From: Pullichristensenella sp002068815
GTDB lineage: Bacteria > Bacillota > Clostridia > Christensenellales > Aristaeellaceae
DNA: 56,285 nucleotides
Assembly: GCA_040772885.1 (NCBI GenBank)
Contig: JAXGXF010000014.1
Coordinates: 1-56,285 of the forward strand
Direction of reading: 5' to 3'
This document shows positions 48,800 through 56,285 of this stretch, piece by piece. The notes under the pieces were generated by a model. The model was not told the origin of the DNA, did not search any database, and worked only from the letters and a program-made list of their open reading frames with translations. The number at the start of each line of letters is the position of its first letter. Within the stretch, counting starts at the first letter, position 1. The translations under genes were made by a program, and so were the position numbers.

Positions 48800-48876
48800 T
48801 GGCGTGCCTGAAGGGATTCGAACCCCTGACCTTTTGGTTCGTAGCCAAACACTCTATCCGGCTGAGCTACAGGCAC
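48800..48876 (-). tRNA. tRNA-Arg (anticodon ACG)
   Basis: Cloverleaf on the minus strand. The 7-bp acceptor stem GTGCCTG/CAGGCAC is followed by discriminator G and an encoded CCA. The D arm is of the AGCTCAG type. The anticodon stem TTTGG/CCAAA encloses CTACGAA with anticodon ACG (A34 would be deaminated to inosine). The T arm is GGGGTTCGAATCCC. It is transcribed from a consensus promoter and ends at its own terminator. Confidence 0.96.
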
Positions 48877-48879
48877 ATG

Positions 48880-48894
48880 GCACTTTCAAAGTGC
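48880..48894. repeat. 15-base palindrome in the tRNA-Arg leader
   Basis: GCACTTT-C-AAAGTGC lies between the promoter -10 and the tRNA 5' end. It could be a leader hairpin (5-bp stem, 5-base loop) or an operator. Confidence 0.6.
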
Positions 48895-48900
48895 TTATAT

Positions 48901-48929
48901 ATTGTAGCTCGGACGGGGGATTTTGTCAA
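48901..48929 (-). promoter_or_regulatory. Sigma-A promoter of tRNA-Arg
   Basis: Minus strand TTGACA, 17 bases, TACAAT. Confidence 0.85.
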
Positions 48930-48954
48930 GGGTTGCGGGTGGAGAAACACAAAT

Positions 48955-49962
48955 TTACATTTCCTCGCCGTCCGCGGGCGCCTCCTCCGGGGCGTCGGCG
49001 GGGGCGCTCTGCCTCGAGGGGCGGTCCCCGCGGCGGTACAGCCTGCGGTCGAGCGACCAGATGCGGTCGGTGAAGCCGCCGGGCTTGATCATGTTGAGCT
49101 CGCGCTGCATCTCGAACATGCGCGCGTCGAGCAGGTCCAGCACGTGCAGCACCTCCGCCTCCGGGAACATCGGCCGGCGCGGGCTTCCGTACTCGGGCAG
49201 GTCGTGGTGGGCGAGGATCATGTGCTGCAAAAGCAGCGTCAGCTCCGGCCGGACGTTCAATTCCTTCGCGGCGCGGTCCATCTCCATGACGCCCATCACG
49301 AGGTGGCCGAGCAGCTGGCCCTCGCGCGTGTAGTCGCTGACCATGCCGATCTCGTCGGCGTTGAGCTCGGTGATCTTGCACAGGTCGTGGAGGATCACGC
49401 CGGCGGCGAGCAGGTCCGCGTCGAGCGTCGGGTAGATCTGGCAGACGGCCTTCGCCGCACGCAGCATCGTCGTGATGTGATGCAGAAGCCCCGCGCGCTC
49501 GGCGTGGTGGAGCTTCTGCGCGGCGGGGTAGTAGAGCAGCTTGTCGCCCGCCTCCTCGAGCCTCTTGAGCACCAGCGCCTTCAATTCCCTGTCGACGATC
49601 GCGTCCGCGCGGTTCAGGATGAAGTCCATCATGTCGCCCGCGGGCTCCGGCGCGCAGGGCGCGAGCGCGGCCATGTCGTAGTCGTCGTCCTCGCCGGCCA
49701 CGCGCAGCTTGTCGACGCGCAGTTGGGGCTTCCCGTTGTATTCGAGCATCATGCCGCGCACGCGCAGCACCTCCGCCGGCGCCGGCGCGGGCGTCAGCGC
49801 GTCCCACATCTTGGCGTTGACCTCGCCGGAGATGTCCGTCAGCGTCAAATCCAGGTACTTGCTGCCGTTGGACGACGCGCGCTGCGCCGCCGCGCGGGTC
49901 AGCAGGTAGCCGTCGAACACCTGCCCCTTGATCATCGATGCGAGCTGCGGTTGCGGTTTCAT
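48955..49962 (-). CDS. YhaM-type 3'-5' exoribonuclease (OB fold plus HD domain)
   Basis: Metal-dependent 3'-to-5' exonuclease acting on RNA and single-stranded DNA, known from Gram-positives. The 335-residue protein has an OB-fold (about 8-85: GYLLTRAAAQRASSNGSKYL, DISGEVNAKMWD). The HD domain (about 150-275) has LHHITTM, the HD pair in ILHDLCK, and HMILAHHDLPEYG. A charged Pro/Ala tail follows. Length is close to YhaM/CbfI (about 314). The ATG overlaps the dipeptidase stop by 4 bases, forming a two-gene operon. Confidence 0.92.
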   Translation of the reverse strand: MKPQPQLASMIKGQVFDGYLLTRAAAQRASSNGSKYLDLTLTDISGEVNAKMWDALTPAPAPAEVLRVRGMMLEYNGKPQLRVDKLRVAGEDDDYDMAALAPCAPEPAGDMMDFILNRADAIVDRELKALVLKRLEEAGDKLLYYPAAQKLHHAERAGLLHHITTMLRAAKAVCQIYPTLDADLLAAGVILHDLCKITELNADEIGMVSDYTREGQLLGHLVMGVMEMDRAAKELNVRPELTLLLQHMILAHHDLPEYGSPRRPMFPEAEVLHVLDLLDARMFEMQRELNMIKPGGFTDRIWSLDRRLYRRGDRPSRQSAPADAPEEAPADGEEM

Positions 49963-51365
49963 GTGCCCTCCTTGCCAAGCGACGGATCGAGCGTCAGGAT
50001 CGCGTGCGCGTAGATCTCCGCCGCGCGGATCAGGCTCGGGATGTGCAGGTACTCGTCCGGCGCGTGCGCGCCGCCGTGCGCCTCGGGGAGCCCGTCCGGT
50101 CGCGGCTGCTCGCCGGGGAACGATATGCCGAACGTGACCGCGTTCTCAAGCTCGCGCGCGTAGGTGTTGCCGCCGGTCGTGTACGGCCCGGCGGGGTCGC
50201 CGGTCGCGTCGAAGTACGCCCTCTGCAGCGCCTCGACGCGCGGGTCGTCCTTGGGCATGTAGACCGGGCGCGTCGCGCGGAAGTCCCGCGGCGAAAGCCC
50301 GAGGCCCCGCGCGAAGCGGTGGAGCGCCGCCGTGTCGCGCTCGCCGTCGCCGTTGAGCGACAGCCGCGAGTCGACCGAGAACGACAAAAGCCCGTTTTCC
50401 GTCCGCGCGAGGCCGACGACCATCGTCGTGCGCCCGGTGTCCGGGTCCTCGGAGGCGATGCCGGCGGCCTCGCCGTAGATGTCCCCGGAGAGCGCCTTCA
50501 CCGCGGCCATCGCGCGCGCGGACGCCTCCGAGAGCGCCCCGGATTCCAGGAGCGCCGCCGAGAGCTTGTGGATCGCGCTGACGCCGTCCGCGGGCCTGGC
50601 CGCGTGCGACGCGACGCCGCGCGCGACGACGCGCGTCAGACCGCTTTCCTCCGAGACCTCGAGGCCCGGGAGATTCGAAAGCGGGACGCCCTTGAGAAGC
50701 GCGGTTGCCCGCGGCGGCACCATGTTGAACACCTCGCCGCCGCCGAATTCGACGATGTCCTCGCCGAGCGATATGTCGAACATCCCCTGCAGCGAGCCCT
50801 TCTGCGCGTAGTTCGCGGGGAACATGCTGTCCGGAATCAGCGAGAGCACCGGCCGCGGGGCGGATTTCGCGAAGTGCCGGATGTCGGTCATGCCGGTCTC
50901 CTCGGCGCAACCCATGACGACGCGCAGCCCATGCCTGAGCGGTATCTCGAGCTCGCGGAACATGCGCATAAGGTACAGCCCCATCGCGACCGCGCTCTTG
51001 TTGTCCGAAACGCCGCGCCCGATCAGAAAATCGCCGGCGCGGGTCGCCGCGTAGGGCGGGTAGATCCACTGGTCGCCCTCGGGCACGACGTCGAGGTGGC
51101 CGATGATGGCGATCGCGTTTTCGCCGTCGCCGAGCACCGCGCTCCCGCAGTAGCCGTCGTGGTCCTCGGTTTCAAAGCCCATCTCCCGGGCGCGGTTCAG
51201 CGCGAAATCGAGCATCCGCCGGCACTCCGGGCCGTAGGGCGCCTTGTCCGCTTTGAGGTCCTCGCGGCAGACCGAGCGAATGCGCGCGAACGAGCGCAGG
51301 TCCTCGACCATTTCCTCCGCGTGCGCGCGCAGCCAGACGGATACGCGCGTGCGAACATCCTGCAT
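49959..51365 (-). CDS. M20-family dipeptidase, PepV/Sapep type
   Basis: Zinc-dependent dipeptidase of 468 residues that cleaves dipeptides, often with broad or D-amino-acid tolerance. Zinc-site motifs are IIGHLDVVPEGDQW (the HxD pair), GRGVSDNKSA (bridging Asp), CAEETGMTD (catalytic and metal Glu pair) and the C-terminal AHGGAHAPDEYL with the metal His. Length is typical for PepV. The ATG at 51365 follows AAGGAGAGGG. The long upstream frame is antisense to the secreted protein gene. First gene of the operon with yhaM. Confidence 0.92.
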   Translation of the reverse strand: MQDVRTRVSVWLRAHAEEMVEDLRSFARIRSVCREDLKADKAPYGPECRRMLDFALNRAREMGFETEDHDGYCGSAVLGDGENAIAIIGHLDVVPEGDQWIYPPYAATRAGDFLIGRGVSDNKSAVAMGLYLMRMFRELEIPLRHGLRVVMGCAEETGMTDIRHFAKSAPRPVLSLIPDSMFPANYAQKGSLQGMFDISLGEDIVEFGGGEVFNMVPPRATALLKGVPLSNLPGLEVSEESGLTRVVARGVASHAARPADGVSAIHKLSAALLESGALSEASARAMAAVKALSGDIYGEAAGIASEDPDTGRTTMVVGLARTENGLLSFSVDSRLSLNGDGERDTAALHRFARGLGLSPRDFRATRPVYMPKDDPRVEALQRAYFDATGDPAGPYTTGGNTYARELENAVTFGISFPGEQPRPDGLPEAHGGAHAPDEYLHIPSLIRAAEIYAHAILTLDPSLGKEGT

Positions 51366-51405
51366 AGTTTTCCCTCTCCTTGCGATGAAAATGCCGTCTT
51401 TCCCC

Positions 51406-51434
51406 ATTATATCGGAACGGGCCGGCAGATGCAA
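51406..51434 (-). promoter_or_regulatory. Sigma-A promoter of the dipeptidase operon
   Basis: Minus strand TTGCAT, 17 bases, TATAAT. Its -35 directly abuts the divergent -35 of the secreted-protein gene. Confidence 0.8.
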
Positions 51435-51463
51435 TTGCTTTTCGCGCGAAATTGTGGTATCAT
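51435..51463 (+). promoter_or_regulatory. Sigma-A promoter of the secreted-protein gene
   Basis: TTGCTT, 17 bases, TATCAT, back-to-back with the dipeptidase promoter. Confidence 0.7.
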
Positions 51464-51485
51464 AGCCTGAAACGGAGGTGTTTCT

Positions 51486-51983
51486 ATGAAGCGAATTGCG
51501 GCGATACTCGCGTGCGCGCTGCTTATTTTCCAGGTTGCGTCGGCGGTTGGCGCGATCGGCAGCTTCTCGTTCGCGCTCCCCGAGGGCTTCGAGCTCGTCG
51601 AGGGCGAGGCGCTCGAGGGCTACCGGCAGGCCGCGGCGGCCGACGCCGGCGGCGCGTTCGACGGCGAGGTGCTGCTCGCGCGAAGCGGCGAAAAGAGCGT
51701 CAGCGTCGTGGCCGAGCCAAGCGGCGCTTCGGACGCGCAGCAGGCGGCCGAGGCGATCGTCAAGGAGTACGCGAAGTACATCCCCGGGTTTGAGAGCGTC
51801 GTTCCGGAGGCGGTCGAGGCCGCGGGCCGCGCGTTTGTGCGGCTGCGCTTCGCGGTCGACGGCGACGTCGCCCAGCAGTATTTCCTGGCGGACGGCGGCA
51901 CGCTCTATGTGCTGACGTTCATGGGCATGGAGGACGCGGAGGCCGAGGCCGCGCTGCCGGGATTCGCCTCCCAAGCCCAGTAA
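51486..51983 (+). CDS. Small secreted protein, function unknown
   Basis: A 165-residue product with a signal peptide (about 1-23: KRIAAILACALLIFQVASAVGA) and a compact extracellular domain of about 140 residues. Features are FALPEGFELVEGEALEGYRQ, an Ala-rich EAIVKEYAKYIPG helix, and FVRLRFAVDGDVAQQYFLADG with a following LYVLTFMG strand. The arrangement resembles small PsbP/DUF-type secreted domains but I cannot name the family. There is no lipobox. A CGGAGGTG ribosome binding site precedes the ATG. Monocistronic, between its own promoter and a strong bidirectional terminator. Confidence 0.75.
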   Translation: MKRIAAILACALLIFQVASAVGAIGSFSFALPEGFELVEGEALEGYRQAAAADAGGAFDGEVLLARSGEKSVSVVAEPSGASDAQQAAEAIVKEYAKYIPGFESVVPEAVEAAGRAFVRLRFAVDGDVAQQYFLADGGTLYVLTFMGMEDAEAEAALPGFASQAQ

Positions 51984-51987
51984 CCCC

Positions 51988-52027
51988 AAAAAAACGCGCG
52001 GGGCCAAGCGGCCCCGCGCTTGTTTTT
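51988..52027. terminator. Bidirectional terminator
   Basis: Ten-base GC arms (51996-52005, 52010-52019) with a 4-base loop, A run before and T run after. It is shared by the secreted-protein gene and the convergent transporter gene. Confidence 0.92.
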
Positions 52028-52032
52028 GGGAA

Positions 52033-53178
52033 TCAGCGGAGCAGCACGACGATGAACTGCGATGCCAGCACGACCGCGACGAGCGCGACGGGGTAGGTCG
52101 CGGCGTAGGCGCTTGCGACGTCGTCGGTGCCCGCGACCTGGATCAATGTCCCCAGCGCCGGCGTCGAGGTCATGCCACCGGTGATCGAGCCCAGGTTGTT
52201 CAGCAGGCTCAGCTTCAAAGACTTCGCCGCGAGGAAGTAGCCGACGATCATCGGAAGGATCGTGATGATCGCGCCGTAGACGAAGAGCATCGCGCCCTCC
52301 TCCTGCAGCTTGCTCACGAAGCTCTTGCCGCCCTCGGTGCCCGCGCCGATCAGAAACAGCATCAGCCCCAATTCCCGGAACGTCTCGAGCGCCGGCTTCC
52401 TGACGCGCAGGTCGATCGGGCCTATGTGCCCGAAGTGGCCGATCACGAGCGCCGCGACCAGCGGCCCGCCGGTCGTCCCGAGCGAGAACTCCGCCCCGCC
52501 GCCCAGCGGTATCGTCACGCTGCCGAGCAGAATGCCCAGCACCACGACCAGCGCGAACGAGAAGAAGCCCTCGCGGTCGAGCAATTTCAGCTTCCCGCGG
52601 ATCGGCTTGACCTCGGTGGGATTCGCGGCCCGGAAGCTCTCGAGCTCCTTCTTCATGTCCACGCGCAGAATCTTGGGCATCAGCTGCACGAACAGCACGA
52701 CGCCCACGACGCCGAACGGGTACGCGATCGCGTAGCCGACGGTCACGAGGTCCTTGAGGTTCCCCGCCGCGTCCATCGCCGCCGACAGGCCCGGCGTCGT
52801 CGTCAGCGCCCCCGTCATCAGCCCCGCCGCGAGCTCCGGCTCGATGCCCGCGATTTTGATGATCGCCCAGGTCGAGACCGCGCCGACCAGGATGATCAAA
52901 AAGCCCAGCAGTATGTAGTTCCTCGCGTTCTGCTTGAAGTTGCGGAAGAACTTCGGCCCCGCGATGAAGCCGACCGACGTCACGAACAGCGCGAGCCCGA
53001 GGTTGCGCACGACCGCGGGCATGACGCAGCCGTAGTGCCCGAACACGAGCGCGACCAACAGCACGCCCGCGGTGCCGAGCTCGATCCCCGCGATCCGGAT
53101 GCCGCCGATCAGGTAGCCGAGCGCCGCGATCAGAAAGATCGCCAGCAACGGGTTGAGTCCGGAGATGAATTCCGCCAT
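52033..53178 (-). CDS. Aspartate:alanine-exchanger (AAE) family transporter
   Basis: Integral membrane protein of 381 residues with about ten transmembrane helices arranged as two homologous halves, as in the YidE/YbjL duplication of the AAE family. The GFIAGPKFFRNFK / GALTTTPGLSAAMDAAG stretch of the first half parallels LFLIGAGTEGG / GSITGGMTSTPALG of the second. There are no TrkA-C domains between the halves, unlike AspT and YidE, so it is a shorter form. The ATG at 53178 follows GGAGGGGG; the TTG at 53193 overlaps that site and is rejected. Substrate could be an acidic amino acid, consistent with the neighbouring glutamate dehydrogenase, but this is inference. Confidence 0.82.
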   Translation of the reverse strand: MAEFISGLNPLLAIFLIAALGYLIGGIRIAGIELGTAGVLLVALVFGHYGCVMPAVVRNLGLALFVTSVGFIAGPKFFRNFKQNARNYILLGFLIILVGAVSTWAIIKIAGIEPELAAGLMTGALTTTPGLSAAMDAAGNLKDLVTVGYAIAYPFGVVGVVLFVQLMPKILRVDMKKELESFRAANPTEVKPIRGKLKLLDREGFFSFALVVVLGILLGSVTIPLGGGAEFSLGTTGGPLVAALVIGHFGHIGPIDLRVRKPALETFRELGLMLFLIGAGTEGGKSFVSKLQEEGAMLFVYGAIITILPMIVGYFLAAKSLKLSLLNNLGSITGGMTSTPALGTLIQVAGTDDVASAYAATYPVALVAVVLASQFIVVLLR

Positions 53179-53210
53179 ACAATCCCCCTCCAAATTCCTA
53201 TATCCATCTT

Positions 53211-53239
53211 ATTATATGGAATAATCGTCCACTTGGCAA
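53211..53239 (-). promoter_or_regulatory. Sigma-A promoter of the transporter gene
   Basis: Minus strand TTGCCA, 17 bases, TATAAT. Confidence 0.85.
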
Positions 53240-53323
53240 GACCGAAATTCTGAAGGATAACCGCCAGAATTAACATATATATTCGCGCGGGCGCGTAAAA
53301 TGAATATTTTGGGTCAAAATCGG

Positions 53324-53352
53324 TTGAAATCCGCGCTTGGACATGCTATACT
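53324..53352 (+). promoter_or_regulatory. Sigma-A promoter of glutamate dehydrogenase
   Basis: TTGAAA, 17 bases, TATACT. The 84 bases between this and the divergent promoter are AT-rich with no gene, a possible regulatory region. Confidence 0.75.
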
Positions 53353-53399
53353 GGGGGCGCGTGGAACGGGTTTTCGAACGGCGGCGAGGAGGAGCGGAA

Positions 53400-54656
53400 A
53401 TGGCACAAAAAAGCAATCCCTTTGAGAACTACAAGGCGGTGCTCGACAAGGCGGCGGAGCTGCTGGGGCTCCAGCAAAAGGACTACATCGCGCTCAAATA
53501 TCCGGAGCGGTCGCTGCGCGTGTCGCTGCCCATCAAGATGGACAACGGCGACGTGCGCGTGTTCGAGGGCTTCCGCGTGCAGCACTCGAGCTCGCGCGGC
53601 CCCTGCAAGGGCGGCATACGCTACCATCAGGACGTCGACGAGGACGAGGTAAAGGCGCTCGCCGCGTGGATGACGATGAAGTGCGCGGTCGTGAACATCC
53701 CGTACGGCGGCGCGAAGGGCGGCATACAGGTCGATCCGCGCGAGTTGAGCAAGGACGAGCTCGAGCGGCTGACGCGCAGGTTCGTCGCGATGATATTGCC
53801 GCTGATCGGCCCGGAGCGCGACATCCCGGCGCCCGACGTCAACACCACGCCCGAGATGATGGGCTGGATCATGGACACGTACTCGATGCAGAAGGGCTAC
53901 GCGGTGCCCGGCGTCGTCACCGGGAAGCCGATCGAGGTCGGCGGCTCGCTCGGGCGCAAGGAGGCGACCGGGCGAGGCGTGATGATTACGACGCGCCTGC
54001 TGATGGAAAAGCTCGGAAAGACGCTCGAGGATGTGACCGTCGCCGTGCAGGGCATGGGAAACGTCGGCTCCGTCGCGGCGGTGCTTCTGCACCGCGCGGG
54101 CGCGAAGGTCGTCGCCGTGTCGGACGTGTCCGGCGGCATCGCGAACCCCGACGGGCTCCCGATGGAGGAGCTGTTTACCTACCTTTCAAAGCGCAAGCTG
54201 CTCGCGGACTACGATGGCGAGGGGTTCACCCGCATCACGAACGAGGAATTGCTCGAGCTGCCGGTCGACGTGCTCGTGCCCGCGGCGCTCGAGAACCAGA
54301 TCACCGAGAAGAACGCCCCGAACGTGCGCGCGAAATACATCGTCGAGGGCGCGAACGGCCCGCTGACGCCCGAGGCCGACGAGATTCTCGACAAAATGGG
54401 CGTCGTCGTCGTGCCGGACATACTCGCCAACGCCGGCGGCGTCGTCGTCAGCTACTTCGAGTGGGTGCAGAATTTGCAGTCCTTCCGCTGGGAGGAGGAC
54501 TACGTCAACGACATGCTCGAGCGCACGATGGTGCACGCGTTCGACGAGGTCTGGGAGATCGCGCACGAGAAGGGCGCGTCGCTTCGGATGGGCGCGTACA
54601 TCTCGGCGCTCAAGAGGGTCGTCGGCGCGAAGAAATTGCGCGGCATCTTCCCGTAA
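53400..54656 (+). CDS. gdhA: Glutamate dehydrogenase
   Basis: Reversible oxidative deamination of glutamate to 2-oxoglutarate and ammonia. The 418-residue protein is of hexameric bacterial/archaeal type. It has the substrate-binding GPCKGGIRYH, the catalytic-Lys PYGGAKGGI, PAPDVNTTPEMMGWIMDTY, the nucleotide-binding VQGMGNVGSVAA and EGANGPLTPEAD. The ATG at 53400 follows GAGGAGGAGCGG; an in-frame ATG at 53343 lies in the promoter. Monocistronic, with a terminator at 54675. Cofactor (NAD or NADP) is not decided from the visible Rossmann acidic residue. Confidence 0.95.
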   Translation: MAQKSNPFENYKAVLDKAAELLGLQQKDYIALKYPERSLRVSLPIKMDNGDVRVFEGFRVQHSSSRGPCKGGIRYHQDVDEDEVKALAAWMTMKCAVVNIPYGGAKGGIQVDPRELSKDELERLTRRFVAMILPLIGPERDIPAPDVNTTPEMMGWIMDTYSMQKGYAVPGVVTGKPIEVGGSLGRKEATGRGVMITTRLLMEKLGKTLEDVTVAVQGMGNVGSVAAVLLHRAGAKVVAVSDVSGGIANPDGLPMEELFTYLSKRKLLADYDGEGFTRITNEELLELPVDVLVPAALENQITEKNAPNVRAKYIVEGANGPLTPEADEILDKMGVVVVPDILANAGGVVVSYFEWVQNLQSFRWEEDYVNDMLERTMVHAFDEVWEIAHEKGASLRMGAYISALKRVVGAKKLRGIFP

Positions 54657-54674
54657 CTCAATTTCCTCCCGCAG

Positions 54675-54700
54675 CCGCCGCATATGCGGCGGTTGTTTTT
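54675..54700 (+). terminator. Terminator of gdhA
   Basis: Palindromic stem CCGCCGCATATGCGGCGG (54675-54692) followed by TTGTTTTT. Confidence 0.85.
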
Positions 54701-54734
54701 CAGCGACTTCTTACCGATAATCGATAAAAACTAA

Positions 54735-54763
54735 TTGACAAACGCGCTGCGGCGTGCTATACT
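54735..54763 (+). promoter_or_regulatory. Sigma-A promoter of the DUF4173-like gene
   Basis: TTGACA, 17 bases, TATACT. Confidence 0.85.
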
Positions 54764-54793
54764 CCCGTCAGAAATCGATAGGAGGGGACACAC

Positions 54794-56269
54794 ATGCAGA
54801 CGAATCTACCCGAAGCGGAGAGCCGCCCGGCGGTCGAGGAGTGGATGGAGCCGGAGCGGGTCCCGGTCAACTTCAAGCGGCGCGAGTGGCTGCTGTTCGG
54901 GGCGCTCGCGGCGCTGTTCGCGATGTGCTGCTGGGGGTTCGACCCCGAGAGACTCGCGAACGGCCGCCTACCGGGGCTCGGCATGGCGCTCATGGTGCTC
55001 GCGCTCGAGGGCGCGGCGCTTCTGTACCTCGGGAAGCGCGCGAAACCGGGCCCGCTCGCGATCGCGATGCTCGCGTTCGACGCGCTGCTCGGGGCTGCAT
55101 ACCTGATCTACGCGAACCCGGCGCTGCGCTGGATGAACCTGATGCTGTTGTTCGCGACGCTGCCGACGGCGCTTTACGGCCTCGCGGGGAACTGCGTCCG
55201 GCCGTTCGACGGGCCGGGGGCGCTGTTCGAGGGCGGGCTGCGCGCGGTGCACGGGGCGTTCGTCCACATGGATAAGCCGTTCCTCGCGGCGGGCGAGGCG
55301 CTGCGCGGCAACAAGCGGCGGGCGCGCGGCGCGATTTTGGGGCTTCTGATCGCCGCGCCGGTGCTCATGCTCGCGGTCGTACTGCTGGCAAGCGCCGACC
55401 CGGTGTTCGCGAACCTGTTCGCGAAGATCGCCGTCGCGGTGCTGGGCGAGGTGCCGGTGTTTACATTGATGCGGCTGTGCCTGACGCTGCTGTTTTCGCT
55501 GATCGCGTTCTCGATGTTCTACGCGCTTCGGCGCGAGCGGGCGGAGCTCCGCACCGGCGAGAACATCAAATTGCGCGCGCCGAGCGCGGCGGTCCGGCTG
55601 CCGCTTCTCCTGTTCAACCTCGTCTACGCGCTGTTCGTCTACGTGCAGTTTGCAAACCTGTTCGGCGGCGCGCAGACCGCGGCGATGACCGGCGGCTACG
55701 CCGAGTATGCGCGCTCGGGCTTCTTCCAGCTCGCGTTCGTCGCGGCGCTGAACCTGTGCGTGTTCGGCGCCTGCCGCGCGCTCTGCCCGGACGACAGACC
55801 GGTGCGCGCGCTGCTCCTGCTGCTGGTCGCCCTGACGGCCGTGATACTCGCCTCGGCCGCGTGGCGCATGCGGCTGTACGTCGGGGCGTACGGGCTGTCG
55901 TTCCTCCGGATGCTGACGTTCCTCGGCATGCTCGCGATCGCGCTGGCGCTCCTGGCCGCGCTGTGGAAGCTGTTTTTCCCCGCGCACCGCGTGTTCAAGC
56001 TGCTGCTGATCGGCTGGATGGCCGCGTGGCTTCTGTTTAACGCCGCGGACCCCGACCGCATCATCGCCCGGCACAATGCCTCGCGCTACCTCGACGGCAC
56101 GCTCGACAAGGTCGATCCGGACTACCTTTCGACGCTCTCCTCCGGCGCGCTCGGGCCGCTTCAGGACCTGCGCGACGGCGGCGTTCCCGGCGCGGACGAG
56201 GCGCTCTCGAAGATGTTGGAGCGGATCGACGCCCCCCTTTCGTGGGCGGACTGGAGCGTATACCGGTGA
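54794..56269 (+). CDS. DUF4173-like polytopic membrane protein
   Basis: A 491-residue integral membrane protein with about twelve hydrophobic helices after a short cytoplasmic tail (1-30). The central block YVQFANLFGGAQTAAMTGGYAEYARSGFFQLAFVA and the C-terminal extracytoplasmic tail after NAADPDRIIARHNASRYL match what I remember of the DUF4173/DUF4153 family. The family has no known biochemical role. The N-terminal tail is acidic (EAESRPAVEEWMEPE). An AGGAGGGGA ribosome binding site precedes the ATG. It ends 16 bases before the window edge, so any downstream operon partners are not visible. Confidence 0.75.
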   Translation: MQTNLPEAESRPAVEEWMEPERVPVNFKRREWLLFGALAALFAMCCWGFDPERLANGRLPGLGMALMVLALEGAALLYLGKRAKPGPLAIAMLAFDALLGAAYLIYANPALRWMNLMLLFATLPTALYGLAGNCVRPFDGPGALFEGGLRAVHGAFVHMDKPFLAAGEALRGNKRRARGAILGLLIAAPVLMLAVVLLASADPVFANLFAKIAVAVLGEVPVFTLMRLCLTLLFSLIAFSMFYALRRERAELRTGENIKLRAPSAAVRLPLLLFNLVYALFVYVQFANLFGGAQTAAMTGGYAEYARSGFFQLAFVAALNLCVFGACRALCPDDRPVRALLLLLVALTAVILASAAWRMRLYVGAYGLSFLRMLTFLGMLAIALALLAALWKLFFPAHRVFKLLLIGWMAAWLLFNAADPDRIIARHNASRYLDGTLDKVDPDYLSTLSSGALGPLQDLRDGGVPGADEALSKMLERIDAPLSWADWSVYR

Positions 56270-56285
56270 GTTTAACACCCCGGCG

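Overview
This 56 kb window comes from a GC-rich (about 65 % by eye) bacterial chromosome. It most likely belongs to an endospore-forming member of the Clostridia. The basis is a pair of alpha/beta-type small acid-soluble spore proteins, a SpoIID-domain protein, the Firmicutes-style order fmt-rsmB-rlmN-stp-prkC-rsgA-rpe / rpmB / asp23-fakA-recG, AGGAGG-type ribosome binding sites and near-consensus sigma-A promoters with a 17-bp spacer. No phage, insertion sequence, CRISPR array or rRNA was seen. Family-level placement (perhaps Christensenellales-like) is only a guess.

Layout. 1-7187: a tightly overlapping plus-strand operon for translation initiation, RNA modification, Ser/Thr signalling and ribosome assembly (3' part of fmt, then rsmB, rlmN, stp, prkC, rsgA, rpe), followed by a 60-residue membrane peptide. 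7447-11976: rpmB faces an asp23-fakA-recG operon. 12087-14473: two SASP genes, a NahK-like sugar kinase and a phosphoribosyltransferase. 14520-16087: an ECF sigma factor translationally coupled to a membrane protein with three extracytoplasmic Cys/His modules. 16137-20637 (minus): a GH4 glycosidase under a promoter with a palindromic operator, and three tandem GT2 glycosyltransferases. 20759-24808: a ribose-type ABC sugar importer whose binding-protein and ATPase genes are separated by a hairpin and a duplicated 85/88-bp repeat. 24860-28008 (minus): a FlaA1/CapD-type nucleotide-sugar dehydratase and a split chromate transporter. 28008-33350 (minus): an envelope operon with a 1082-residue SpoIID/SH3 protein, a peptidoglycan-binding protein ending in what looks like a catalytically dead NlpC/P60 domain, and a TrmN6-like methyltransferase. 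33558-36287: a 2[4Fe-4S] ferredoxin, a Cys-rich protein, an RlmI-like methyltransferase and a pseudouridine synthase, mostly as divergent pairs. 36466-39784 (minus): a second Cys/His-module membrane protein, a TSCPD protein, and a two-gene operon of an atypical D-Ala-D-Ala-ligase-like ATP-grasp enzyme with a KamA-family radical SAM aminomutase. 39969-44333: galM, gltX, an alkaline-phosphatase-fold phosphodiesterase and a PHP hydrolase. 44470-48662: a zinc-ribbon/transmembrane/peptidoglycan-binding protein, a HAD phosphatase and three unrecognised genes. 48800-51365 (minus): tRNA-Arg(ACG), a YhaM-type exonuclease and a PepV-type dipeptidase. 51486-56269: a secreted protein, an aspartate:alanine-exchanger-family transporter, glutamate dehydrogenase and a DUF4173-like membrane protein.

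How it fits together. Most of the window is housekeeping, but three themes recur. One is the cell envelope: PASTA kinase, SpoIID/SH3, peptidoglycan-binding domains, glycosyltransferases and the sugar dehydratase. The second is small Cys/His metal-site-like modules on membrane proteins, found in two separate loci. The third is amino-acid and sugar handling: GH4, sugar importer, galM, NahK-like kinase, glutamate dehydrogenase, dipeptidase, and the aminomutase with its ligase. The strongest candidate for an undescribed system is the ATP-grasp/KamA operon at 37602-39784. Next are the ECF sigma/triple-module pair at 14520-16087 and the pseudo-NlpC/SpoIID operon at 28008-33350.
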